Part shown: piece after piece, positions 1-12,294 of the stretch | Position numbering within the stretch: position 1 is the stretch's first letter | Layout: each line of letters opens with the position of its first letter | Source: Portulaca oleracea | Taxonomy: Eukaryota > Streptophyta > Magnoliopsida > Caryophyllales > Portulacaceae | Direction: 5' to 3' | Length of the DNA stretch: 64,000 nucleotides | Assembly (NCBI GenBank): GCA_029582165.1 | Contig: CM055881.1 | Coordinates: forward strand, 25,153,594 to 25,217,593 | Notes under the pieces: model-generated | The model's database searches: none | Told to the model about the DNA's origin: nothing | Seen by the model: only the letters and a program-made list of their open reading frames with translations | Translations under genes and position numbers: made by a program

Positions 1-2369
1 CGTTCACCCTTTCTTGTAAAAGGTATAGTCATGCTTTGCAGACATCACATGTTTCAAAGTCTTATCATTCAAAAGTCTATCACTGTGAGGCTTCTGAATG
101 CGCTCTGATTTGCATGACTTAATAGATAGATACAAGATTTATGTTTGAACATGAGTTATTCCTATTAAACCTTTTGGTTTAGATGTGTGGGTTGTGTTTA
201 TCCGAGATCCTCTCTCTCTCTAATTGAGAGTAAGAAATCAAATTTCTGCTTATAATGAGAACATAGAATCACCTATAAATTTCTCTTATAAGTCTCGAGG
301 AAATGGATAAACAAACAATTCTTCATATGGAGCTACAACTAATTGCATGTTCCTATTTGTAGGCTGACTCTCATCCTTCAAAGCACATCTACTTTGCTGT
401 AGATCTTGCACATTTGCATAAATGCGAGTTTCACAGTCGGTATCTAATACTCAAAGTGAGTTTAATAAGGGTAGTGTGTATCATATACGCATTTGCCTAG
501 AATTGAAATCATATCTCAAGTCTTCCTTATAGTTATTCACGCTCCCAGTGTCATACATGATCTAGTTGTCCTTACCTTTCCTTTGACTTCTTGTCTTTGA
601 TAGATTTCTTAAATCTTATTTTTCTTTTCACTAAAAAACTATCTTTGGTTGCCAACCTTTTGGCTAAAGGGGAATCTGATGTTTCTCATGTTTTAAAATT
701 ATTTCATAACATGAGTGTCATCAATTGGCCTTTATCTAGCTTAACCGAGACTATCTGGTTGTTGGTTTCATATGTATCAACTCTAACTAGTTCGAAGAAC
801 TTGGTTTTGAGTTTGGAAATATTGAAAACCTTCCTCTAACCTTCAAACATTTTAAAGTTAAAGTTGTATGAATACTATGACATTACATGTATTCATTTGA
901 CTTGATTGACCTCTTAATATTGATGCCTAGCTCAATGTTATATCAAAGACATGTTTCTTTTATTTCGCCCAAGACAATCTTGTGATAGCGATGCCAATTA
1001 AGGAATTGATGTAATTGTTTTTCTCTTTCTCAAAGAGAAAACAATATTTTATTAGTGGTGGATGTTTGAGTGAAAAGACATAAATAATTCTACAAGACAA
1101 AAATGGTTTATTTTAGTTATTATTCATCAAAAGAAATTAAACTAATTTTAATTTCAAATCAAAACACTTTATTAACTCTCACTTAGTGTTTTAATTTTAA
1201 CCAAGACCCACAAGACTCATGGGCTCAAGTGGACTTTGGCCCAACAAAACTCGATCCCATGCTATCTTTGGTGGACCATCTTATGATCGATCATTCAAAA
1301 CGACTCTTGGTAAGAAATTTGTATCGAATACTATATTTCTCTTCCTTTGCTCTTAACTCAAAACTATTTTGCTTGCTAATTTGAATTGACCTAACTCCCA
1401 CACCCTACTTATTAATGATGGATAAATAATTCGCTTTGGCTTTCTTTATTTTTCCATCTAAGTGGTGTTTCGATAGGTTGAGCAAAAATTCATTTTGAGA
1501 GTAGATTTTATTATCCTAAGCATGCAATTCTAGGTGAACTCTTTCGAAAAGTATAAAAGGAATAATAAAACAACATGCTATAACTAATTAAAGTATAAAA
1601 TAAAACCCCTAGTATGGCCACCTAGACTTAATCAAACTAATTTTACTAAGCCTTGACAGTCTTCAAGAAAATCTTCTTGGGCTTTGCAACTTCCTCGGAT
1701 GGGCTCCCACAAGAATCACCACCTCCATTGCTGTTGGGCTCCCACTCAACTTGATGTCTCCAAATACAAAAAATTTACAAAGTGGACCTTACAATTGAGG
1801 CCTTACATGAATTAAAATAAACCTAACTGAAAATTTAAATTTAAATTAATTCAACGATGGTACGCAGGCCGTATTTCACCCAACCTGGTACGCAGACCGG
1901 TAAAACCGACTATCTATGGCCATACTAGAAGCACATGCAAACATGTAATATTGCAATAATTATATCAAATATAACACATGCTTTAAATAACAAATTATAA
2001 AGGCATATATAATTGCAACACAACATATATAAGGAAACAAATACTAAATAAGGTTTCCTAAAAGTTTGCATCATTATTAAAATAAACAAAAAATCAAGGA
2101 AACTAAAAGATAATATGTCTTTTAAAGATATTGTAAGTTTCCTAAACTTTACAGAATTAGATTTTATGCCCATTAACTGATTTAGTAGTAATAGGATTTG
2201 ATAATTAATTTCTAAAATTAATTACAAACCCTAAAACACACAAATTCACCAAAACTGCTGGGAACACGGTCCGTGTTGGCTCAACACGGTTCGTGTTGCT
2301 TCCTAGTATCGGTTAATTTCGTGAATGAAAACTTAAATAAAATATCAAACCTTATCGAATTTAAAATTC

Positions 2370-3060
2370 CCATATCATAGTGTTATCTAATAACCTACCA
2401 TGAAGAGTTTCCAGAATTTTAACAATTTTCAAGAGATTGCAAAATTTTAGGGAATTAAACCTTTTAATTCTCCGTTTAAGAGGAAATTAAATAATAATAG
2501 TACGATAAGTTTAAAAATCAAATTTTATAATTTTCCTATACAATAGGTTCATCCAATATGCTACTGTAAAAATTTCAGATTTTTATCAAATTTCTAAAAT
2601 TAGAATAAAAATCAGAGAAGTAAACAATTTTACTTTTCTGTTAATTTGAAAATTAAAGGAAAATTAGTTAAAGATTTCGAAAATTCACGAAAATTTTATC
2701 CATAACAGAATGGTTACCTAGTAACCTACTTTAAAATTTTTAGAAAATTTGCAAATTTCTATAAATTTACAAAATTCGAAGAAGCAACAAATTTATTTCT
2801 ATCAGATCTGAAAATCTAAATTAAAAAATATAATTTGAATGGATAAATTAACGGAAAATTTTTTCCTAAAAGTATGGTTACCCAGTAACCTACTGTAAAA
2901 TGTTCAGAAGTTTTACAAATTTCTACAAATTTATAAAATTCAGAGAATTAAATGATTTTTAATTTTCTTCAGAACTGAAAACTCAATTAAAAATCCATTT
3001 TAATTGGGAAAAATCTACAAAACTTATGGAAAGTCCAGAACATTTCCAGACACCTCCAGT
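2370..3060. repeat. Degenerate tandem repeat, about 165 bp period
   Basis: A phrase of the type 'ggtta-ccta-gtaacctact-gtaaaat-ttcag' recurs near 2378, 2544, 2706 and 2872, each followed by an AT-rich stretch of AAATTT-type words. Spacing is 162-168 bp. Copies are diverged, so the array is old. It lies in the non-coding body of the minus-strand LTR element. Confidence 0.55.
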
Positions 3061-3493
3061 AAAAATTTGGGAATTTTTCGAATTCGTTTGATATTTTATT
3101 TCTATTTTTCATATTTACTGTAAATAAACTAAATCAGAAAATAATTCTACAAAACCCTATTTTGCGAATTTTGACCTATTTCATGTATTACCTACTGTTT
3201 AACAATATTTAACAAGATTGTTTCTAAAACATTCAAAATTGAATCAAGTTTATGTTATATTTAACGATTAAACAAACATAAAATCGATTAATTAAAGGCA
3301 ATAAGAAATAAATAATTACAAAGCATGAAATTTTATAATAAAATTCCAGATTTACTATCATGAACAGTTTAGATTAAAACTTTCATAAAGATTCAAAATT
3401 TTAGGCATAAATCTACTCTAGCATATTCATAATATAATTCAACTATTGACAAAATTACTTATGAATACAAGTACAATACTTTAGCATGCAATT

Positions 3494-3509
3494 GGTGGCT
3501 CTGATACCA
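3494..3509 (-). other. Primer binding site (initiator tRNA-Met type)
   Basis: The minus strand reads TGGTATCAGAGCCACC, the usual plant LTR-retrotransposon primer site complementary to the 3' end of initiator tRNA-Met. It starts one base inside the LTR end at 3511. This fixes the element as minus-strand, with its 5' LTR at 3511-4347. Confidence 0.85.
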
Positions 3510-3510
3510 C

Positions 3511-4347
3511 TGTTAGGTTCTAGGTTATCTATTTCCTAAATAGATACACATTAATTGACGGAATATTCACAACAATTATAAAACAATTAATCACAACAAT
3601 TGCAGAGACTTTAGTAATTATACCTGATCGCTAATCCGGCTGATGAAGAGGTTGACCTTCGAGATTCCAATGCTGAAATCCTCTACTGAAAGTCCACGCA
3701 GCACTCCGGGAACCTGACTGCTAGATCGACCCGATCGAGAAGAATCTCAATCTAAGATGTATGTGAGATTGTTTCGGAAACAAATAATATTTCCTTAAAC
3801 TGGAACTGCAAAACTAAATAAGAGAGGAACTCAGGAAATCACCCTGGTATCTCTCTAAGAGTCTTAGGCAGTTGGTGTGAAATAATCTCTCACAGAGACC
3901 CCTTTATATAGTGTTTAGAAAACCTAAGGAAAGCGTTCAAAACCCTAAAGGGCTGACTTAACGCAACGACGCGCTTCTCAGGCCCAACACGGTCCGTGTT
4001 GGACTCCAGAAGGTCCATTAACTCGGCCCAAGGACACCACGGACCGTGGTGTCTCAACACGGACCATGTTGGGTCAACACGGTCCGTGTTGAGCCCAGTT
4101 CGGTCCGTGTTGGGCTAATTTCTCACAGAAATAAGTTTCCAACTTTTCTAAACATAATACAATATTACTTAGGTTACATATATTGTTCCAGGGCACTGAC
4201 TTGTGTGACCCAGTAGGACCAAATAATATAGTTGTAATTAAACATAATCAATTACTAATTATAGAGGTCTCTAGCAAGACATATAATTACTATATTACTT
4301 TGGTTTAATCTCCGTGTATATCGAACATTGTCGGGACATTCCCAACA
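3511..4347 (-). repeat. 5' LTR of minus-strand retroelement, with palindrome array
   Basis: 837 bp. On the minus strand it begins TGTTGGGAATG and ends CCTAACA, the standard TG...CA ends, followed directly by the Met primer site. A minus-strand TATA box (TATATAAAG, about 3902-3910) lies below a cluster of near-perfect palindromes with core CACGGTCCGTG (3985-4001, 4033-4053, 4055-4071, 4074-4091, 4099-4114). In element orientation these sit about 80-210 bp upstream of TATA, where U3 enhancer elements normally lie. The upper edge cuts straight into the gag region of the neighbouring gypsy element at 4348. Confidence 0.8.
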
Positions 4348-5779
4348 GATGCGTCCTAGGCCCCCTCGTGACGACTTCCAAGACGTCAAAATCGACATCC
4401 CTCAGTTCAACGGTTCCAATGATCCTGACGAGTACCTTGAGTGGATCCAAATGATGGATAGGATCTTCGAAACCAAGGGGTATAACGATGAGAAGGCGTA
4501 TAAGGTTGCTAGCCTGAAACTCACCAAAGCCGTCTCGCTTTGGTTTGAGAATGTGAAAGCGCAAAGGGCTCGGGAAGGTCGTACGTGAATCACCACTTGG
4601 ACACGGCTTAAGCAATTGATGAACCGCCGTTTCTGTCCCGCCACATACAAACAGGATGTTTTGAGGAAGTTTTATGCCCTAACGCAGGGCAAGCGGTCTG
4701 TGACCGACTACATTCAGGAGTTCAAACAACTCCTCATCAAAAGTGACCTTCAAGAACCCAAAGAGCAAACAATGATGTGATTCTTGAACGGGTTGGATTC
4801 CTCCATTGCCAAGAAGGTCGATATATAACCCTATCATTCCTTGGATGATTTGTGCAGTTTGACTCTTCGGGTTGAGCGGCGAAAGAAAGAAAAGGCTACT
4901 TCCAAACCGGCACCAAGATCCTTCTTTCCACTGCCTAGCCGACCTCCTCCTTATTCGGGTACCCCAAAACCCAGTGTGACACCCAAGTTCCCTTCAACAC
5001 CTCACACGGATAAAGGAAAGGGACTTGTTATGGCGTCTCCAACGGATCTTTCTCGTCGGATGGAGGGTAGAAAGTGCTTTAAATGCCACGACTATGGCCA
5101 CTATCAAGCGGATTGCCCAAACAGACGGACCTTGACTCTCAAGGAGGTCCAGGACATTGACGAGGCATTACAAATGGCACAGGATGAGTCGGAGTTGGTT
5201 GTCGAAGAGGAAATTGGAAGTGACGATGAAGATGTCGCCCCCACACCACACATGCATGGTGACGCTCTTGTCTTGAGGCGGGTTTTACATACTCAGGAAG
5301 CTCCTCTCGACAAGGCCCAGTGGGAGATGATCTTTCAATCTCGATACTTCGTGGGAGGCCAGGTGTGTAATCTTATTATCGACAGAGGGAGTTGTACCAA
5401 TGTCACCTCAACATATATGGTTGAGAAGCTTAATTTGCCACTATTACCACATCCTCGGTCGTATTCCCTCAAGTGGCTCAACGATCAAGACGATATCAAG
5501 GTAACCAAACAAGTCCTCGTGAATTTGTCTTTTGGTTCTAACTACGATGATTCTATTGTTTGTGATGTTGTTCCTATGAGTGCTTGCCACATATTGTTGG
5601 GACGTCCTTGGCAATTCGACAAGCAAACGATGCACAACGGGTCGAAAAACACCTACACTTTTACTCATAGGGACAAGAGGGTTAAGCTACTTCCGTTAGT
5701 GCCACATGAAATTATCTCTCCAAAACCCGGGGTGGGAAGTGAGGAGCCCAAACACATGAGGAAAACACGGGTTGAGTGA
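4348..5779 (+). pseudogene. Ty3/gypsy gag and protease region, degenerate
   Basis: The translation shows a retrotransposon gag domain (a PQFNGSNDPDEYLEWI-type segment near 4400, then a TWTRLKQLMNRRFCP-type segment), a CX2CX4HX4C zinc knuckle (CFKCHDYGHYQADC, near 5080-5120), and an aspartic-protease-like region. In the protease region the expected D(S/T)G triad reads DRGS (near 5380), so the active site looks damaged. The frame is broken by several in-frame stops (near 4586, 4778 and 4826); at least some are explicable as CGA to TGA or CAA to TAA changes. The 5' part is missing, cut off at the LTR boundary 4347/4348. This is a capsid and maturation module of a chromovirus-like element; I do not assign the clade. 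Not functional. Confidence 0.8.
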
Positions 5780-7270
5780 GCTCTAAGCAGGGGAATGTCG
5801 TTTTTGCCTTACTCCTCTTAGAAGCAAACAAAAGTGAGGTAGAGAAACCCCTACACACTCTCGTCGCCCGTCTCGTTGACAAGTTCGGAGACGTCTTTCC
5901 CGATGATCTACCACCGGGTCTTCCACCTATTCGGGGAATCGAGCACCAGATCGACCTTATGCCCGGAGCACCACTTCGCAACAAAGCGGCTTACCGATGC
6001 AAACCGTAAGAAACCAAGGAGCTACAACGCTAAGTGGACGAACTCGTTTCTAGGGGCTTCGTTCGGGAAAGCATGAGCCCTTGTTTCGTCCCGACCCTCC
6101 TGGTTCCCACGAAGGATGGCACCTACTGGATGTGTGTCGACAGTCGAGCTATCAACAACATCACCATCAAGTATCGGTACCCCATACCGAGACTCAATGA
6201 TATGCTTGACGAGTTGCACGGATCTTGTATCTTTTCCAAGATCGACCTCCGAAGCGGTTACCATCAGATTCGCATGCAAGAAGGGGACGAATGGAAACGA
6301 AATTCAAGACCAAGGGAGACTTGTACAAGTGGCTAGTCATGCCTTTCTGTCTCTCTAACGCTCCTAGCACGTTCATACGATTCATGAACGAGGTCTTGAG
6401 GCCATTCATTTGTAAATTCATGGTGGTTTATTTCGATGACATCCTCGTGTATTCCAAGAATGAAGCGGAGCACATCTCTCACATTTGAAATCTGTTTTCC
6501 GGGTTCTACGACAACAAAAGCTATTTAGCAAACTGGAGAAGTGTGAATTTTGCACCCCGAAGTCACATTTCTCGAGTACATCGTTTCCGACCGTAGAATT
6601 TCCACGGACCCCTCGAAAGCGGAAGCCATTCGTTCATGGCCCTCTCCCTCTACTATCACGGAGGTGAGAAGCTTCCACGACCTTGCTTCGTTCTACCACC
6701 GGTTCATTCAAGGATTTAGCACCCTTACCGCCCCTATCACCGAGTGTATGAAAAAGGGTACCTTTGAGTGGACCCGAGCGGGCCAAGGGGATTTTGAGAA
6801 GCTTAAGGCTAGACTTTGTGAAGCGCCGATGCTTGCTCTCCCGGACTTTTCACAAGTCTTCGAGGTGGATTACGACGCTAGCGAAGTAGGCATTGGGGCC
6901 GTCCTCTTGCAAAATCAACGTCACATCGCTTATTTCAGCATGAAGCTCAGTGGGTCATGAAAGAACTACTCTACCTACGTCAAGGAGTTCTACGCCCTTG
7001 TCCGTGCCCTTGACCATTGGTACCACTACTTGAGGCTTAACCAGTTCGTGCTTCATTCCAACCATGAGGCTCTCAAGTATTTAAACGGCCAACACAAGCT
7101 CAACACGCGTTATGCAAAGTGGGTGGAGTATCTTCAAAGCTTCAACTTCGTGGCTAAACACAGGAAGGGGAGCGTCAACGTGGTAGCCGATGCACTTTCT
7201 AGGAGGCACTCTCTTCTTTCAGTGGTTGAAGCGAGGGTCCTTGGGTTTCAACACATGCGAGAACTCTACA
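5780..7270 (+). pseudogene. Ty3/gypsy reverse transcriptase and RNase H, degenerate
   Basis: Segments in order: the region leading into RT (DLPPGLPPIRGIEHQIDL near 5905), RT palm motifs ([10 protein letters not shown] near 6136, [15 protein letters not shown] near 6234), the catalytic YFDDILVYS near 6427, then connection and RNase H (FEVDYDASEVGIGAVLLQ near 6860) and a [17 protein letters not shown] tail near 7155. Frameshifts near 6290, 6485 and 6550, and stops at about 6009, 6034 and 6958, break it. Gene order Pro-RT-RH-IN places it in Ty3/gypsy. It reads in series with the gag part upstream and integrase downstream, so it is one element. Confidence 0.85.
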
Positions 7271-8635
7271 AAGGAGGATGAGGACTTCAAACTTCATCTT
7301 GACGGTGGTGACAGTTCCTATGTGCTACAAGACGGGTTCCTTTTCAAGGGGAACAAGTTGTGTGTGCCCAAGTGTTCGTTGAGGAAGCTATTGGTGCGAG
7401 AAGTTCACGGAGGTGGTCTAGTCGGTCATTTCGGCATCAACAAGACCCTTGACATGCTAAAGGAACATTTCTATTGGCCTAGAATGGGACGAGATGTACA
7501 CGATGTGATCTCCAAGTGTGTTACGTGCCATCATGCCAAAAGCCAGTTTCACCAAGGGCTTTATACTCCTCTTCCCGTTCCAAATGACCCTTGGGAAGAT
7601 TTGAGCATAGACTTCATCGTGGCTCTACCTCGAACCGTGCGTGGAAAGGACGCAATCCTCGTCCTCGTTGATCATTTCTCCAAGATGGCGCACTTCGTCG
7701 CTTGTGAGGAAACCGACGACGCCACTCACATCGCTAATCCCTTCTTCCGGGAGATAGTGAGGTTGCATGGTGTTCCAAGGACCATTGTTTCAGACCGTGA
7801 CACGAAGTTCATGAGTCATTTTTGGAGATCCCTATGGAAACTCCTTGGAACAAAGCTCTTTTTCAGCGCTTTGCACCACCCTCAAATGGATGGTCAAACC
7901 GAGGTCACCAACAAGACCCTCACTACTTTGCTTTGGGGTCTTGTGAGCAAGAGTCTACGAGATTGGGACGCTAAGCTCTGTCATGCCGAGTTCGCGTACA
8001 ACCGGGCTCCTTCATTTGCCACGGGTCGCTCGCCTTTCGAAACTTGCTACGGGGTGAATCCTATCACTCCCATCGATCTCCTTCCTCTACCTTTGGAGGC
8101 AAGGGCGAGTTTTGAGGCAAGCGAGAAGGCCGCCGAGATTCAAAAGCTTCATCGCCAGATCCGGGAGAAGATCGAGAGGACTAATGAGCTCTACAAGTCC
8201 CGAGTCAACAAGTACCGTCGAAACATCACCTTCAAACCCGAGGACTTGGTTTGGCTCTACTTGAGGAAGGAACGGTTTCCTTCGCAAAAGAAATGTAAGC
8301 TCATGCCAAGAAGTGAAGGACCCTTCAAGGTGTTGGAGAAAATAAATGATAATGCCTACAAGCTCGATCTTCCGGGAGATATGGGGGTCTCCTCTACGTT
8401 CAACATTGGCGATCTTTCACCCTACATCGAGGACGTTGAACCCGATGCAGATTTGAGGGCAAATCCTCTTCAAGAAGGGGAGGATGAAGAGTCCCGGGTT
8501 CCATTCTCGATCCTCGTGACATTTGCCAAGCGAGCCGCCTCAACCACAGTGAATCTCGAGGTGCAATTTTCAGTGAAACTCAGAAACACAAGGGTAGTCT
8601 CGGCCATACATTGGATGGGAACCGAGGCCTTCTAA
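7271..8635 (+). pseudogene. Ty3/gypsy integrase, longest surviving pol segment
   Basis: An open frame covers most of integrase. It has the HHCC zinc finger (HFGINKTLDML ... CVTCHHAK, about 7425-7540), the catalytic DD-E core (DFIVALP near 7612, SDRDTKFMSHFW near 7790, E of GQTEVTNKTL near 7900), and a C-terminal tail (FKPEDLVWLYLRKERFP, then SSTFNIGDLSPY near 8395). A frameshift near 7270 separates it from RNase H, so the open frame's own ATG at 7190 is in the wrong frame for pol and is not a real start. I did not recognise a chromodomain before the stop at 8635. The element's 3' end is not defined. Confidence 0.8.
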
Positions 8636-8875
8636 GGAGGCCCGCTTATGCCCTGACCCCAGAGGCCCCGGGCCCGTTTCAAGCCGTCCCAGGTTATGGA
8701 ACCATGTGGTGATGGTGTTCGGATTACTTTTGGAACAAAAAATAAACACAGGCTGATTTTTTGGACAGAACAGGGTCACACCCGAGAACACGGTTGTCGC
8801 GTCCAGAACATCACGCTGCCCCAGTAAGTCAACTGTTAAAAAATCTGTTAAGTGTTGGTCAACCGTTGGAGTGTG
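8636..8875. other. Gypsy 3' tail or LTR remnant up to copia junction
   Basis: No gene. GC-rich sequence after the integrase stop that ends where copia coding sequence begins at about 8876. It may be the 3' untranslated region or partial LTR of the gypsy element, but no clear TG...CA pair or polypurine tract could be fixed. Confidence 0.35.
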
Positions 8876-10703
8876 ATTTTCCGCTTTCTTTGATGACGAT
8901 GCTTGTATCATTCGTGATAAAAAGACGGGACAAAAATTCTTTGTTGTTCAAATGACTAAAAACAGAATGTTTCCGTTCGATGTGTCTGTAAAAAATGAGA
9001 GTTGTGCTCTAATTACTTAGAAGAGTCGAGTAGATGATATATGGAATTTGAGGTATGGTCATCTGAATGTCAAGGGGTTACAACTGTTAGGCAGTAAAAA
9101 TATGGTGGTTAGGTTGCCTAGAATTAATTCACTTCAATTCTGTGAGGGGTGTGTCTATGGTAAGCAGTGCAGACCATCATTTCCCATAGGCAAAGCTTAG
9201 AGAGCCACTCACTATTTGAAGCTAGTACACACTGAACTATGTGAGCCAATGAGAACTGAGTCACTAGGTGGAAGTTTCTATTTTTTACTCTTTACCAATT
9301 ACTACAGTCGTGTGAGTTGGGTTTATTTCTTGAATCACAAATCAGAAACATTTTGAATTTTTCAAGAACTTTAAAGCCCTAGTGGAGAATCAGTGTGACA
9401 CTCCCATAAAAGTGCTTCGATCGGATAGAGGTGGTGAGTTCATCTCAAACAGATTTAACGTTTTTTGTGAAGAAAATGGCATTCATAGGGACTTGACTGC
9501 ACCCCGAACACCGGAGCAAAATGGAGTCGTTGAGCGGAAAAATCGAACGGTGGTTGAAATGGCCCGAAGTATGATGAATGTTGCAGGCCTTCCAAAAAAA
9601 TTTCAGGCAGAAGCAGTAGCTACAGCAGTGTATATTCTGAATATCTCACCAACGAAGGCAGCGTTGAATAAAACACCACATGAAGCATGGAAGGGCAGGA
9701 AGCCAAACGTGAGTCATTTGCGTGTTTTTGGTTGCATGGCATATACTATGATGCACTCTTAACTCTGGGGTAAGTTGGATGGTAAGTCTGTTAAATGTAT
9801 CTTTGCTGGATATAGCACTCAGTATAAGGCTTACAAATTGTATTTGACGAAACATCAAGTTGGGTTTGGGGCATAGAACTAGAACACCAAGGTGTTTCTA
9901 TGGAAGATTTTTCAATTGAAAAATCAGATTCTACACTTGAACCTACAAATTCTTCACCTGCAATGTCACCAATAAGCTCAACGACAAATACTCCCAAAAA
10001 GTCTGCTGCAAATTCGTCTTCAAGTACTCCAACAGGGGCCCGTGCAAGCTCTCCCAACAAAGATACATCTTCCAGTGATGAACTTTCTGATGTACAAGTT
10101 TCATTGAGAAGGTCGACGCTACAACGAAAGCCAAATCCCAAGTATGCTGCTATATGTACATCCACATTTGCCGTGCTTGTTTTGGACCATGTCTACTTTG
10201 AAGATGATGTGACAGAACCCAAATGGTGCAAGGTCATGGAAGAGGAGATGCCGGCAATTCAAAAGAATGACACTTGGGATTTAGTCAACTTACCGGAAGG
10301 GAAAAATGCTATCGGTTTGAAATGGGTGTTTCGAACTAAATACAATGCCGATGGGACGATTCAAAAACTCAAGGCCAGATTAGTAGCGAAGGGATACGCT
10401 CAGCAGCAAGGCGTTAACTTTGATGAAACATTCTCTCCGGTGGCTCGCTTTAAAACTGTAAGAATTTTCTTGGCTTTAGCTGCACAATTTAAATGGCCTG
10501 TTTTTCAATTTGATGTGAAGTCTGCCTTTTTGAATGGTGAATTAAGTGAGGATGTATTTTTCTTGCAACCTGAAGGGTTTGAGATAAGTGGTAAGGAAAC
10601 CAAAGTTTACAGGCTGAAAAAGGCTCTGTATGGGCTCAAATAGGCTCCTCGGGCATGGTACAAGAAAATTGATTCTACCTATGCTGAAAATAGTTTCGAG
10701 AGC
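8876..10703 (+). pseudogene. Ty1/copia pol, part 1: integrase and N-terminal RT
   Basis: Copia-type order IN then RT. The frame opens mid-protein (FFDDDACIIRDKKTGQ-like words near 8885) and shows the GAG-pre-integrase zinc finger (LRYGHLNVKGLQLL ... CEGCVYGKQ near 9055-9170), the integrase core (RSDRGGEFISNRF near 9418, PRTPEQNGVVERKNR near 9500) and the RT N-terminus (LKWVFRTKYNADGTIQKLKARL near 10318, FDVKSAFLNGELSED near 10508). Gag, protease and the 5' LTR are absent, cut off at 8876. Stops near 9030, 9200 and 10641 disable it. Translation is interrupted at 10703 by the element 10704-17120 and resumes at 17121. Confidence 0.85.
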
Positions 10704-11600
10704 TGTTCGGCCTCATTTTGAGCCGAATTTCTTCTCTTTTATAGGGTATATTTGCTTGTTTTAACCCCTATTTATATATTAGATATAATGATTTGGTGTT
10801 TTGTAGGAAAATAAGGAGTTAGAAGAAGTTTGGGCTTAATTGAAGGTTTTTAGGGAATCCCGAGCTATTTCCCGAGTCAAACCAAGTCAACCCGAGCCGA
10901 GATCCGAGTCGAACCAAGTCAACCCAAGCCGAGAGCAGAGGCGAAACCGAAGTCGGAAATTCCATATCAAGATTGGCGCAAACAGGGGAACGGTACAAAC
11001 TTAAAGGTTTGAAATACGTGTGCCTTCACCCTTTGGGTCATAACTCCTTCGTTACAACTCCGATGGCTCTGAAATTTTGGGAGCTTAAAGTACACACCGA
11101 GAGCTTTCCATCGATATCTTACGGGCCTAAAACGGAGTTCGAATGAAGAAGTTATGCGTGTTTGAAGTCGGCAGGGAAAACTGCCCAGAACGCTTGCTCG
11201 CCCGAGCCAAATTTCTGCTCGCCCGAGCAAGGGTTCTGGAGCAACAAAAACACCAGCCAGAACGCTTGCTCGCCCGAGCCAAATTTTTGCTCGCCCGAGC
11301 CACACTGTCTGCAGACGCGCGTGCTGCGATTGTTCTAGGGTTTTGGGGTTGTATTTTTCCTTCTTCTATAAATACCCACTTGTATTAATCTAAAGAATAA
11401 ATTAGCCTAGGTAGTTTAGGAGTAGAATTAGATTTAATTGCTTTCCTTTATTTGCTTTAATCTCTCTTAATTGTTCTTCAAGTTTTCAATTGTTCTTCAT
11501 TGTTCTTCAAGCTTTCATTGATTTCTAGCATTTGTATTCAAACTTTCTCAAGCTTTCTCAATTCAAGCAAGTTTCCATTGAAGTTTTACAAGCTTTCTCT

Positions 11601-11644
<44 letters not shown>

Positions 11645-12114
11645 ATTGCCATTGTTGACTTGTTTCCCAAGCTCTATAGTGTTAGCCACAATCAACTCCA
11701 TTTTTAGTGGGGAGGAGGGTCGAGAACTCAATTCTACTTACTAGTGAGAATTTGGGGGATTCTTGGTAATCCAAACCACAATTTCTTGTTTGTTCGGGGG
11801 AAATTCAAGTGTAGATTGAAGGTTTATTGAAGATTAGTCATCAAAGGGATAATTTCTCATTCCCAATTTCATTGTTCATTCATTGTCTTCATTCATGCCT
11901 TTTAATTGCTTTCATCTTTAAGTGATTTCTTTTAATTGCTTTCTTTATTATTATCATGTCTAGGTTAGATTTAAATGCTTTCTTTACATAATTTATCGCT
12001 TTCCGCATTGTGAGAAAACCCCCTTTCCACAAACCGATTACCCTTAATCAAGCCTCACACTCATCCCTAAGATCGACAATCCTTACTTAAAACCACAAAA
12101 ATTACAACCGAATA
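10704..12114 (+). repeat. 5' LTR of nested element
   Basis: 1,411 bp, starting TGTTCGGCCTC and ending ACAACCGAATA. It holds, in order, a GC-rich array of GCTCGCCCGAGC words (11196-11300), a TATA box (CTATAAATAC, about 11366), a (CT)n run (about 11597-11641) and a long R/U5-like section. It matches the copy at 15686-17120 closely outside the GC array and the (CT)n run. Confidence 0.88.
11190..11305 (+). repeat. GCTCGCCCGAGC palindrome array upstream of TATA
   Basis: Four exact copies of GCTCGCCCGAGC (11196-11207, 11217-11228, 11268-11279, 11289-11300). Each is a 5 bp inverted repeat around CC. They come in pairs inside a unit of about 72 bp that also holds GGGTTCTGGAGCAACAAAA. The TATA box is about 60 bp downstream. 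The 3' LTR version (16154-16295) has five sites in different arrangement, several shortened to the perfect palindrome GCTCGCGAGC. Confidence 0.8.
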
Positions 12115-12115
12115 A

Positions 12116-12133
12116 TGGCGCCGTTGCCGGGGA
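12116..12133 (+). other. Primer binding site (tRNA-Asp type)
   Basis: TGGCGCCGTTGCCGGGGA, one base after the 5' LTR end. This word is the known primer site of Athila/Tat-group plant gypsy elements. Confidence 0.85.
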
Positions 12134-12294
12134 TGGCGTTATTTGGTAGATTAGGCTATTGGTTTGTGTGTACATAATTTATTGCTTTCTCGATTATGCT
12201 AGAAAAATGTAGCGAAAAAAAATTGAATATCGAAAAACCTGAAAAAAAAAGAAAAAAAAAAGAAAATTAGAAAAATAGAAAAAAAAAGAGAGTT

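Larger units (their letters stand above)
1..3510 (-). mobile_element. Non-coding body of a minus-strand LTR retroelement, open at left edge
   Basis: This is the stretch inside (3' of, on the minus strand) the LTR at 3511-4347 and its primer binding site. No reading frame longer than about 80 codons shows retroelement motifs, so I see no gag or pol. That suggests a non-autonomous (LARD-like) element or a very decayed one. The sequence is AT-rich, with degenerate tandem repeats at 2370-3060 and two CACGGT(C/T)CGTG palindromes at 2263-2297, the same core that is arrayed in its LTR. The partner LTR was not found in the window, so the element should continue to the left. Assigning all of 1-3510 to one element is inference; other fragments may be nested in 1-1800. 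Confidence 0.5.
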
